In this document: in pieces, positions 8,605-15,362 of the stretch
Position numbering within the stretch: the stretch's first letter is position 1
How the letters are laid out: each line of letters opens with the position of its first letter
Source: Bermanella sp034110565
GTDB taxonomy: Bacteria; Pseudomonadota; Gammaproteobacteria; Pseudomonadales; Oceanobacteraceae
NCBI GenBank assembly: GCA_034110565.1
Contig: JAWUYY010000022.1
Location: forward strand, 1 to 25,249
Length of the DNA stretch: 25,249 nucleotides
Direction of reading: 5' to 3'
Notes under the pieces: model-generated
The model's database searches: none
Told to the model about the DNA's origin: nothing
What the model saw: the letters and a program-made list of their open reading frames with translations, nothing else
Program-made: the position numbers and the translations under genes

Positions 8605-8994
8605 ATGAATTTTTCTCTTCTGGTAATGGCAAGCCCCTACTCTGCTCAAGGCAGCCTTAGTGCTCTCAAATTTGCCCAAGCCTGCTTACAGCAAAATCAT
8701 CAAATTTATCGTGTGTTTTTTTACCATGACGGTGTACATAGTGCATCTGAGCTGCAAAGCCCTGCCCAAGATGAAACCAACATCCATGATCACTGGCAAG
8801 CACTAGCACAAGCACATAAGATTGATTTAGTTACCTGTATTGCAGCTGCACTGAAGCGTGGTGTCATCAACACAGAGGAAGCCAAACGCTACCAGAAAAA
8901 TCAGCATAATCTAGGTTCGTCATTTGAATTGTCCGGCCTAGGGCAGTTGCTTGATGCACAACTTCACTCTGATCAATTGGTAACATTTGGCTAA
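8605..8994 (+). CDS. tusD: Sulfur relay protein TusD
   Basis: TusD is a subunit of the cytoplasmic TusBCD heterohexamer. It takes the persulfide sulfur from TusA and hands it to TusE, for MnmA to make 2-thiouridine at U34 of tRNA-Lys, -Glu and -Gln. At 129 residues the length is normal. The sulfur-carrying cysteine is C78 in LVTCIAAALKRGV, the same position as in E. coli TusD. No Shine-Dalgarno is visible before the ATG, which lies 21 bases after a terminator hairpin. Its stop overlaps the start of tusC by one base, so the two are translationally linked. Confidence 0.94.
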   Translation: MNFSLLVMASPYSAQGSLSALKFAQACLQQNHQIYRVFFYHDGVHSASELQSPAQDETNIHDHWQALAQAHKIDLVTCIAAALKRGVINTEEAKRYQKNQHNLGSSFELSGLGQLLDAQLHSDQLVTFG

Positions 8995-9368
8995 TGAATA
9001 CAATTACGGCTCCTCAAGACATTCTAATTCTTCAGCGCCAAGCTCCTTATGGTTCAAGTCTTGCCCGTGAAGGCCTGGACTTTGTATTAACCAGCGCCGC
9101 TTATGATCAAAACCTATCTGTCTTATTTTTAGCCGACGGGGTTTTTCAGTTACTCGACAATCAAAACAGCAAAGACATCGGCTTGAAAAATCACGCAGCC
9201 GCATTAGAAGTATTACCTCTTTATGATGTGGAAAATCTTTACGCTATCGATGAAGATCTTAAGAGTCGGTCAATAACACCCAGCGACATAATCGAGGGCA
9301 TTAAGATCATAAGTCGCAAACAAGGCAAGCAACTCATTCAACAGCACAACAAAATTATAGGCTTTTAA
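8994..9368 (+). CDS. tusC: Sulfur relay protein TusC
   Basis: A DsrF-like subunit of the TusBCD complex, 124 residues. It carries the family pattern of a short beta strand, a PYGSSLAREGLDFVL helix and a conserved LFLADGVFQLL strand. It has no cysteine at the TusD active position, as expected for a structural subunit. The start overlaps the tusD stop (TAATG), and the gene ends immediately before tusB without a gap. Identification rests on both sequence and its place in the D-C-B-E order. Confidence 0.92.
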   Translation: MNTITAPQDILILQRQAPYGSSLAREGLDFVLTSAAYDQNLSVLFLADGVFQLLDNQNSKDIGLKNHAAALEVLPLYDVENLYAIDEDLKSRSITPSDIIEGIKIISRKQGKQLIQQHNKIIGF

Positions 9369-9647
9369 ATGACACTCCATTTAATTCAAAAAAGCCCATT
9401 TACGACATCCGTTTTGCAGAACTGTCTAGACGTTATTAACGAAGAAGACATTATCTTACTTATGCAGGACGGGGTTTACAGTTGCCAACTTCCAACACTT
9501 AGCACTATTGAAAACCGAATATTAGTCTTACGAGACGACTTAGATGCACGAGGTATTCAAGCAGATAAGACAGACATAGAAATCATCAGCTACGAAAACT
9601 TTGTCACATTTTGCACTCAATGCAAAAACATCATTAGCTGGTATTGA
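9369..9647 (+). CDS. tusB: Sulfur relay protein TusB
   Basis: A DsrH-like subunit of TusBCD, 92 residues, the usual size. It opens MTLHLIQKSPF, a typical TusB start, followed by the conserved IILLMQDGVYS segment. It begins on the base after the tusC stop codon and its own stop lies two bases before the tusE ATG, so all four relay genes are probably translated from one message. Confidence 0.9.
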   Translation: MTLHLIQKSPFTTSVLQNCLDVINEEDIILLMQDGVYSCQLPTLSTIENRILVLRDDLDARGIQADKTDIEIISYENFVTFCTQCKNIISWY

Positions 9648-9649
9648 CC

Positions 9650-9964
9650 ATGAAAACAGCCAAATTTGATGAAGAAGGTTTTTTAATTAACCTTAACCAA
9701 TGGGATGACGACTTGGCCGTGCAAATTGCGCAAGGTGAAAATATTACACTCACCCCTGATCACTTTGAAATCATTTATACATTGCGTGATTTTTATCAGC
9801 AGCATGAAGTGGCCATCGCCAACCGACCTTTTGTGAAATTAATAAAAAATACATTTGGCCCAGACAAGGGCAACAGCATTTATCTAATGACACTTTTCCC
9901 TGAAAGTCCTGCAAAGATTGCCGCCAAAATTGCAGGCCTTCCCAAACCAGCGAACTGCCTATAA
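9650..9964 (+). CDS. tusE: Sulfur relay protein TusE (DsrC family)
   Basis: TusE accepts sulfur from TusD and passes it to the tRNA thiouridylase MnmA. At 104 residues it shows the DsrC fold sequence, including EGFLINLNQWDDDLA, and the C-terminal arm GLPKPANCL whose penultimate cysteine carries the persulfide. The second cysteine found about ten residues earlier in true DsrC (dissimilatory sulfite reductase partner) is absent, which favours TusE. The start is set at the ATG. A TTG six bases upstream overlaps the tusB stop and is less likely. Confidence 0.93.
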   Translation: MKTAKFDEEGFLINLNQWDDDLAVQIAQGENITLTPDHFEIIYTLRDFYQQHEVAIANRPFVKLIKNTFGPDKGNSIYLMTLFPESPAKIAAKIAGLPKPANCL

Positions 9965-10959
9965 TGAAAAGCACCGAACATCCTTTTGCACAGTATGTCA
10001 GAATTCTCGGCAAGGGCCGAAAAGGCACTCGCTCATTAAGCTACGAAGAAGCACTCGTGGCCATGGGTATGATATTGCGAGGTGAAACCGAAGACGTGCA
10101 GCTAGGCGCCTTCATGATGCTATTGCGCGTCAAGGAAGAAAATGCTGACGAGCTAGCAGGTTTTACGCAAGCCACTAAAGATTTTATTGCCAATCAAATC
10201 CCCACTAACATTCACGCTGATCTCGACTGGTCAAGCTACGCAGGAAAACGCCGCCAACTACCTTGGTACTTATTATCGGCTCTGACATTAGCCGACAACG
10301 GCATCAACGTATTCATGCACGGCGCTGACGGCCACACAACCGGCCGAATTTACAGTAAGGATACATTGCAGCAGTTAGGTATTCCGGCGGCACACAACTG
10401 GCAACAGGCAGGTCAACAACTAAAGCAGAATCACTTTTGCTTTATGGATATGGCAACCCTATGCCCTGAAATCCAAAGCATCATAGATTTGCGCAATACC
10501 TTCGGTTTACGCTCACCTGTTCATAGTTTTTCACGACTGCTTAACCCCTTAAATTGCCCATACGTCAGCCAAGGGATTTTTCACCCGGGCTATGGCCCAT
10601 CACACCAGCAAGGTGCAAAGCTTTTAGGCTACAAACACTTGTCCATACTCAAGGGTGAAGGTGGTGAGTGTGAAATGAATCCAGATAGTCCAGCAAGAAT
10701 GTATCACTGCTTTGATGGTGAGCTAATTGAAGAGCAATGGGATGCTATATTTGAGCGACGCCACGTTAAACCAGAAACCCTGGACATCAATGCACTTAAA
10801 ACCACGTGGGCAAATGAAGATGATGAATATGGGATGGGTGCGATTCTTGGTACCCTAGCTTACACGGCTCGCTTAATGGGCAAAGGTGACACAAAGGAAA
10901 GTTGTCTTGAACAAGCAAATTTATGGTGGGCAAATAGAAACAAAAATCGCTTTAATTAA
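9964..10959 (+). CDS. ybiB: YbiB/TrpD2-type glycosyltransferase-fold nucleic-acid-binding protein
   Basis: A 331-residue member of the anthranilate phosphoribosyltransferase-like (class III glycosyltransferase) family. It has an N-terminal helical domain (about 1-80, EALVAMGMILRGETEDVQLGAFMMLLRVK) and a core phosphoribosyl-binding-like domain. The TrpD glycine-rich motif is altered (FMHGADGHTTGRIYS), so phosphoribosyl transfer is unlikely. E. coli YbiB/TrpD2 was reported to bind DNA and RNA, and its gene follows dinG in an SOS operon. Here it is the last gene of the tus run, overlapping the tusE stop by one base. It faces a LexA-controlled small gene across a shared terminator. Confidence 0.85.
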   Translation: MKSTEHPFAQYVRILGKGRKGTRSLSYEEALVAMGMILRGETEDVQLGAFMMLLRVKEENADELAGFTQATKDFIANQIPTNIHADLDWSSYAGKRRQLPWYLLSALTLADNGINVFMHGADGHTTGRIYSKDTLQQLGIPAAHNWQQAGQQLKQNHFCFMDMATLCPEIQSIIDLRNTFGLRSPVHSFSRLLNPLNCPYVSQGIFHPGYGPSHQQGAKLLGYKHLSILKGEGGECEMNPDSPARMYHCFDGELIEEQWDAIFERRHVKPETLDINALKTTWANEDDEYGMGAILGTLAYTARLMGKGDTKESCLEQANLWWANRNKNRFN

Positions 10960-10966
10960 AATACGC

Positions 10967-10994
10967 AAAAAAGCCGTCTAATCGACGGCTTTTT
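10967..10994. terminator. Terminator hairpin after ybiB, overlapping the 3' end of the small SOS gene
   Basis: AAAAAAGCCGTC, loop TAATC, GACGGCTTTTT. It lies 8 bases past the ybiB stop and has T runs on both strands. On the minus strand the left arm of the hairpin is also the last codons and stop of the 50-residue gene at 10978-11130, so the stop codon lies in the loop. Confidence 0.88.
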
Positions 10995-11130
10995 CTAATA
11001 ACTGAAGTAAGCGGCGTGCTAACGCTTCAAATGCTTCAGCCTCTTTATTATCTTTTGTGGCATTTAAACTAAACAAAAGACGCTCTATCTCTTCACGACT
11101 CATGTACTGAATGGTCACTGGATTCAACAT
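10978..11130 (-). CDS. Small 50-residue protein with LexA box upstream, function unknown
   Basis: An open frame of 50 codons plus stop begins at ATG 11130. A GGA ribosome site lies 7 bases upstream (TTTGGACGTAGTT), and a near-perfect LexA box lies 21 bases upstream of the start. The product begins MLNPVTIQYMSREEIERLLF, has no cysteine, tryptophan, signal peptide or membrane segment, and its rest is a charged amphipathic helix (KDNKEAEAFEALARRLLQLL). It could be a helical SOS-induced regulator or inhibitor that acts by binding a protein (inference). I do not recognise a family. It lies 68 bases beyond the tusA stop on the same strand. Codons look like those of its neighbours. An internal ATG at codon 10 lacks a ribosome site. 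Confidence 0.6.
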   Translation of the reverse strand: MLNPVTIQYMSREEIERLLFSLNATKDNKEAEAFEALARRLLQLLEKAVD

Positions 11131-11151
11131 AACTACGTCCAAATGAATTTA

Positions 11152-11171
11152 TACTGTATTAAAATACAGTA
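11152..11171 (-). promoter_or_regulatory. LexA (SOS) box
   Basis: TACTGTATTAAAATACAGTA matches the gammaproteobacterial LexA operator TACTGTATATATATACAGTA in 17 of 20 positions, including the invariant CTGT-N8-ACAG core and both TA flanks. Only the central bases break the palindrome. It lies between the tusA stop and the start of the 50-codon gene, so that gene is the only downstream target on the minus strand. On the plus strand it only faces the 3' end of tusA. Confidence 0.85.
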
Positions 11172-11198
11172 CTTTAAAGCTTTGTTAAAAAATTGCAA

Positions 11199-11435
11199 TC
11201 ACGGCTTTTGAATATAAAACGTAAAGACACCCTCTGACTCACCATGATCAAGCAAGCTATAACCCAAGAAACTACAAAATTTAGCAATATCACGTTTTGT
11301 AGATGGATCGGTGGCCAATACTTGTAGGACTTCGCCTGAGTTCAGCTCTTTTACCTTGGTGTGCAGCATCATCACAGGCTCAGGACACATTAAACCCTTT
11401 GCATCCAAGACTAAATCATATTTCATTTCTGACAT
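11199..11435 (-). CDS. tusA: Sulfur carrier protein TusA
   Basis: TusA receives sulfur from the cysteine desulfurase IscS as a persulfide and passes it to TusBCD for tRNA thiolation. The small protein (78 residues) has the signature DAKGLMCPEPVMMLHTKV, with the active cysteine in the CPxP motif near residue 17, and the expected beta-alpha-beta pattern. AAGG lies 7 bases before the ATG. It follows an unknown cysteine-motif gene by 27 bases on the same strand. E. coli keeps tusA apart from tusBCD, while here it lies about 240 bases from the end of the tus/ybiB run. Close paralogs (YedF, YeeD) share the motif, but the clean TusA length and tus context support this name. Confidence 0.9.
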   Translation of the reverse strand: MSEMKYDLVLDAKGLMCPEPVMMLHTKVKELNSGEVLQVLATDPSTKRDIAKFCSFLGYSLLDHGESEGVFTFYIQKP

Positions 11436-11462
11436 ATCTAAACCTTTTTATAAACGCTCTGC

Positions 11463-11915
11463 TTAATCAGAATCGGTACATTTAGGACAAACTTGCTGCT
11501 CAAGTGTTGCCTGCCAGCCTTGCTTATTCATACCAGCAATAGCATCCACCTGTGTATCACCACTAAAATCAATAAACTCTAATTCGTAAGATTGTCGGCA
11601 AAAATCACAGGTAATGTTGGCAAATCTCACGTTAAATTGCGCTTGAGCTGGCCCTTCGCACTTTGCACTCCAGCTGCCAATCGGGGTTATGAGTGGTTCA
11701 ACAGTATCGACCTTAAGCTGCATGCTTAACTGCTTTGAGCCCTTTACTGGCAGTAGTAGAACATCACCTTCTTTGGCAATTGGCCCTTTTGCTTTTACCT
11801 CAAACACACCTAGAGAAAAGCTACTCACACCCAGTAAATCGGCTGTAATATTCGCCTGACTCACATTACATACTTTGCCAGCGGTGGTTTGTTTGTATAT
11901 AAAATACTCAAGCAT
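11463..11915 (-). CDS. Unknown 150-residue protein with zinc-ribbon-like cysteine pairs
   Basis: I do not recognise the family. The protein has five cysteines: one near residue 16 (GKVCNVSQAN), one near residue 86, a CDFC pair at about 103-106 and a CPKC pair near the C terminus (QQVCPKCTDSD). The two CxxC pairs, about 40 residues apart, are a likely zinc or other metal site. The first half is strand-rich (SLGVFEVKAKGPIAKEGDVL, VDTVEPLITP) with no membrane segment or signal peptide. It lies 27 bases upstream of tusA on the same strand, so a role with tRNA sulfur transfer or metal handling is possible, but that is only inference. No clear ribosome site precedes the ATG at 11915. Confidence 0.7.
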   Translation of the reverse strand: MLEYFIYKQTTAGKVCNVSQANITADLLGVSSFSLGVFEVKAKGPIAKEGDVLLLPVKGSKQLSMQLKVDTVEPLITPIGSWSAKCEGPAQAQFNVRFANITCDFCRQSYELEFIDFSGDTQVDAIAGMNKQGWQATLEQQVCPKCTDSD

Positions 11916-12039
11916 AATGAAAAAATTGTGTCTAAGGGCTGCGCAGCATACAATTTGCGCCTGTTTTGTAAAGAGTCAGCTGTAGAATACTCATATTCCA
12001 CACCCTGACCCAATTAATTTAGATACGCTTGGAACCCAA

Positions 12040-13794
12040 ATGCGCGCTAGCCAGTTTTTAATTGCCACCTTAAAAGAATCCCCTTCTGACGCCGTTGTCA
12101 TCAGTCACCAGCTTATGCTGCGTGCTGGCATGATCCGTCAACTAGCATCAGGCCTTTACACTTGGCTTCCCCTAGGACTTAAAACCCTGCGCAAAGTTGA
12201 AAAAGTTGTTCGCGAAGAAATGGATGCCGCGGGCGCACAAGAGCTTCTCATGCCAGCGGTACAACCTGCCGAGCTATGGCAAGAAACTGGTCGCTGGTAT
12301 AAATATGGTGGTGAACTGCTGCGCATCAAAGATCGCCAGAACCGCGATTTCTGTATTGGCCCAACTCACGAAGAAGTCATTACCGATTTGGCCCGTAACG
12401 AACTAAAAAGCTATCGCCAGCTACCTATGAGCTTTTATCAGATTCAAACTAAATTCCGCGATGAAACTCGTCCACGCTTCGGTGTTATGCGCGCACGTGA
12501 ATTCCTAATGAAAGATGCTTATTCTTTCCATATCAATAACGAATCATTAAATGACACATACGAACGCATGCACAAAGCATACTGTAATGTATTTAATCGC
12601 CTAGGGTTAGATTTCCGTCCAGTAGCAGCCGATACAGGCTCCATCGGTGGTGCACTGTCCCATGAGTTCCACGTATTAGCTCAATCTGGTGAAGATGATA
12701 TTGCATTTAGCAATGGCTCAGATTACGCCGCTAACGTTGAGCTAGCCGAAGCGATTGCACCAACCATTCAGCGTCCCGCTCCAAATGCTGAACTACAAAC
12801 CATCGATACACCAAATCAACATACCATTGAAGAAGTGAGCCACTTTTTAAATATCCCTGCACAACAAATTGTAAAAACGTTAATTGTTGAAGGCGAACTA
12901 AGCGATAAAGAAAAAGACGCTGGTAAGAAACCAGCACTGATTGCATTAGTGATTCGCGGTGATCATCAATTAAATGATTTAAAAGCCGAAAAATTATCCG
13001 GTGTTGCATCACCTCTTGAATTCGCAAAAGAAGAAGATATTGTTGCGCAACTAGGTTGCAAACCTGGATCTATTGGCCCGTGTAATTTAAACATCGATGT
13101 AATTGTCGATCGCAGCGCAGCCATAATGGCGGACTTTGTATGCGGCGCCAATGACGACGACAAGCACCTAAGTGGTGTCAATTGGGAACGCGACGCAAAC
13201 ATCACTCGCATCGAAGACATTCGTAATGTGGTTGAAGGTGATGCAAGCCCAGACGGCAAAGGCACACTAGAAATTAAACGCGGTATTGAAGTGGGTCACA
13301 TTTTCCAACTCGGCACTACATACAGTGAAGCATTAAACGCAACGGTGCTTGATGAAAACGGCAAAAGCGTGGTCATGCCCATGGGTTGTTACGGTATTGG
13401 TGTATCACGTGTTGTGGCTGCCGCTATCGAACAAAACCATGATGAGCGCGGTATTATTTGGCCTGAAGCCATTGCACCCTTCCAAGTAGCCATCGTTCAA
13501 ATTGACGCTAACAAATCAGAAGATGTTGTGAAACACAGCGAAGCCTTGTACGAAGAGTTAACCAAACTAGGTGTTGAAGTCTTCTTAGATGATCGTGATA
13601 AAAAAACTAGCCCGGGTGTTAAATTTGCCGACGCTGAACTTATGGGCACACCTCATCGCATGGTATTTAGCGCACGCGGCCTTAAAAACGACACCATCGA
13701 ATACAAGGCTCGCGCACAGCAAAAAGAAGACGCTGTTGAGCTTAATGTTGCCGATGCACTGACTCACATTAAAACTGCGCTAGGTATTAATTAA
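12040..13794 (+). CDS. proS: Prolyl-tRNA synthetase (bacterial type)
   Basis: This enzyme charges tRNA-Pro with proline. At 584 residues it is the long bacterial type. The N-terminal class II catalytic core (MRASQFLIATLKESPSDAVV, MLRAGMIRQLASGLYTWLPLG; motif 2 around FRDETRPRFGVMRAREFLMKD) is followed by an inserted YbaK-like editing domain at about 225-400, which clears mischarged alanyl-tRNA. Class II motif 3 (GCYGIGVSRVVAAAIEQ) and the C-terminal anticodon-binding domain (PFQVAIVQID ... VEVFLDDRDKKTSPGVKFADAE) come after it. It is likely the first gene of a pair with the transglycosylase. No strong ribosome site is visible before the ATG. Confidence 0.97.
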   Translation: MRASQFLIATLKESPSDAVVISHQLMLRAGMIRQLASGLYTWLPLGLKTLRKVEKVVREEMDAAGAQELLMPAVQPAELWQETGRWYKYGGELLRIKDRQNRDFCIGPTHEEVITDLARNELKSYRQLPMSFYQIQTKFRDETRPRFGVMRAREFLMKDAYSFHINNESLNDTYERMHKAYCNVFNRLGLDFRPVAADTGSIGGALSHEFHVLAQSGEDDIAFSNGSDYAANVELAEAIAPTIQRPAPNAELQTIDTPNQHTIEEVSHFLNIPAQQIVKTLIVEGELSDKEKDAGKKPALIALVIRGDHQLNDLKAEKLSGVASPLEFAKEEDIVAQLGCKPGSIGPCNLNIDVIVDRSAAIMADFVCGANDDDKHLSGVNWERDANITRIEDIRNVVEGDASPDGKGTLEIKRGIEVGHIFQLGTTYSEALNATVLDENGKSVVMPMGCYGIGVSRVVAAAIEQNHDERGIIWPEAIAPFQVAIVQIDANKSEDVVKHSEALYEELTKLGVEVFLDDRDKKTSPGVKFADAELMGTPHRMVFSARGLKNDTIEYKARAQQKEDAVELNVADALTHIKTALGIN

Positions 13795-13797
13795 TTT

Positions 13798-14373
13798 ATG
13801 CGCTTTGTTTTAGGTTGCCTCATGCTCTTATCGGTCCACATAGCCTACGGCGAAGTGGACCCTGAACTCAGGCAATACCTAAAACACGCCATTAATAACA
13901 GCAGCAGCTTTGATGATCGTTTTGATGCTGAGGTGTGGATGGTCGATATGTCTGCACGTCTTGCACGCTACATTAAAGATAAAAGTTTTCGCGTTTCGTT
14001 TCTCACCCACTTGCATCACGCCGCCTCCGAACACGACCTACCACCTGAAATGGTATTAGCAGTCATTCAAATAGAAAGTGCCTTTAAACCCTATTCACTA
14101 TCTTATGTGGGTGCTCAAGGTTATATGCAAGTTATGCCATTTTGGCGTAATGAAATTGGTCGACCAGATGACAACTTAATGGACCTTAAAACAAACCTCA
14201 GATATGGCTGTGCCATTTTAGCGCATTATTTAAAACGTGAAAAAGGTAATTGGACACGTGCATTAGGTCGTTATAATGGCAGCTTGGGTAAAAACAAATA
14301 CCCAGAAAAGGTATTCAATGCTTGGCAGAAGCGCTGGTTTGTTAAAAGCGTATCGCAAACATCTCTTCGTTAA
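13798..14373 (+). CDS. Exported lytic transglycosylase (SLT domain)
   Basis: A 191-residue murein lytic transglycosylase that cuts the MurNAc-GlcNAc bond of peptidoglycan. An N-terminal signal peptide (MRFVLGCLMLLSVHIAYG) is followed by an SLT domain from about residue 75. The catalytic Glu is E93 in VIQIESAFKPYS, and GAQGYMQVMPFW and the late GRYNGSLGKNKYPEKV motifs complete the family signature. The cysteine in the signal sequence lies too early to form a clear lipobox. Its ATG is three bases past the proS stop, so it is co-transcribed with proS, as I recall from related bacteria. Only some of its relatives carry longer N-terminal parts. This is a minimal version. Confidence 0.88.
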   Translation: MRFVLGCLMLLSVHIAYGEVDPELRQYLKHAINNSSSFDDRFDAEVWMVDMSARLARYIKDKSFRVSFLTHLHHAASEHDLPPEMVLAVIQIESAFKPYSLSYVGAQGYMQVMPFWRNEIGRPDDNLMDLKTNLRYGCAILAHYLKREKGNWTRALGRYNGSLGKNKYPEKVFNAWQKRWFVKSVSQTSLR

Positions 14374-14751
14374 AAGATCCATTTACCCAATCATCTTATC
14401 TATTCTATTTCTGATGTCGCCATTGGTAGTAAACCAAGCCTGCATATATAAAAAATCAGCAGTCGCTATTTCACGGCAACAAAACACCTAGATTTTTCTT
14501 TGATGAATTTAGTACGAACCACCCAACAACAAACTATTTATAAGGCCACTGAGAAATTACAACCAACCGCCTTAGAACCTAAGGTTCCATGGGCATTACA
14601 TCACGTGATCATAACCTTCCTGCTAAACCCCGAAACTTCCCTGTAACCCGCATAAAATAAGGGACACACTTCTTTACTTTTACTTACTGAAGTTTTGAAG
14701 CTTTCTGACGTTTTTTGGCTATGATTAGTTAGTGCTCTCGGAGGAATCACC
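14374..14751 (+). other. 378-bp intergenic region before the CBS-domain gene
   Basis: No convincing gene lies here. It holds two overlapping palindromes at 14570-14587, a possible -10 element TATGAT at 14720-14725 with a TTGAAG 19 bases before it (a long spacer), and a strong ribosome site GGAGG at 14740-14744, 7 bases before the CBS gene's ATG. No terminator is evident after the transglycosylase. Confidence 0.6.
14570..14587. repeat. Overlapping palindromes in the gap before the CBS-domain gene
   Basis: CCTTAG-AAC-CTAAGG (14570-14584) overlaps GAACC-TAA-GGTTC (14575-14587). Both are perfect over their arms. The arms are short, so this could be an operator, part of a mutually exclusive RNA fold, or chance. 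It lies about 165 bases upstream of the next start codon. Confidence 0.5.
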
Positions 14752-15354
14752 ATGCTAGAAAATTATAAAATCATTAAATTCAGCAAGCTTGATACACAAC
14801 CCCAACCAATCGTACCAGACAGAGGCTACAAAGAACTCAACTTAGAAGACTCAGCCATATCAGTCATGACTGACCACAGACTTGAAAAAGCGCCCATTTG
14901 CAGTATTAAGACCTCACTAGAGGCTGCCAGTAAAAAAATGGCAAATGAAAAAACGAACATGTTATTAATAGAGAACACAGACGGGCAAGTTGTCGGCCTG
15001 ATATCTTCTGCCGACATAACAGGTGAAAAACCCATTCAATACATTAACGAAACCAAGAAAAAACGCGACGAAATAAAAGTCGGACATCTCATGACAAGCA
15101 TTGAAAGTATGCCTGCTTTAAATATTCAAGATGTGTTGCAAGCTAAGATTGGTGATGTGCTACATACTCTCAATGAAATTGGCAGTGAATACATCTTAGT
15201 TACCACAAAAGACGGTGATGAAACCTGCATCCGCGGTATATTTAGCGCACGATCGATCTCACGCTCACTAAACATTTTCTTTAGTCCAAGTCCTGCCGCG
15301 AAAACATTTGTAGAATACAGCCGAGCGTTAAGTGAAAGTCATCAAACGCATTAA
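14752..15354 (+). CDS. CBS-domain protein
   Basis: A 200-residue soluble protein made mostly of a tandem CBS pair (Bateman module): about residues 37-85 (SVMTDHRLEKAPICSIKTSLEAASKKM ... DGQVVGLISSADI) and 110-175 (VGHLMTSIESMPALNIQDVLQAKIGDVLHTL ... IRGIFSARSI). CBS pairs bind adenosine ligands such as ATP, AMP or SAM and usually regulate a partner. Here no enzyme or channel domain is attached, so it may act as a stand-alone sensor. It has a strong GGAGG ribosome site and its own probable promoter. It is not obviously in an operon. The stop is 8 bases from the yihY stop on the other strand. The ligand and partner cannot be told from sequence. Confidence 0.8.
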   Translation: MLENYKIIKFSKLDTQPQPIVPDRGYKELNLEDSAISVMTDHRLEKAPICSIKTSLEAASKKMANEKTNMLLIENTDGQVVGLISSADITGEKPIQYINETKKKRDEIKVGHLMTSIESMPALNIQDVLQAKIGDVLHTLNEIGSEYILVTTKDGDETCIRGIFSARSISRSLNIFFSPSPAAKTFVEYSRALSESHQTH

Positions 15355-15362
15355 ACTTTAGC

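Noticed and set aside
12731..13265. Two antisense frames inside proS
   Set aside because: They are shadows of a strongly conserved gene on the other strand, with no start signals.
14276..14491. 71-codon plus-strand frame running past the transglycosylase stop
   Set aside because: It begins inside the transglycosylase gene in another frame, and its hydrophobic part has no start signal of its own.
14503..14646. Open frame of 47 codons starting ATG in the gap before the CBS gene
   Set aside because: No ribosome site precedes it, the overlapping palindromes fall inside it, and the product has no recognisable features. Left unannotated.
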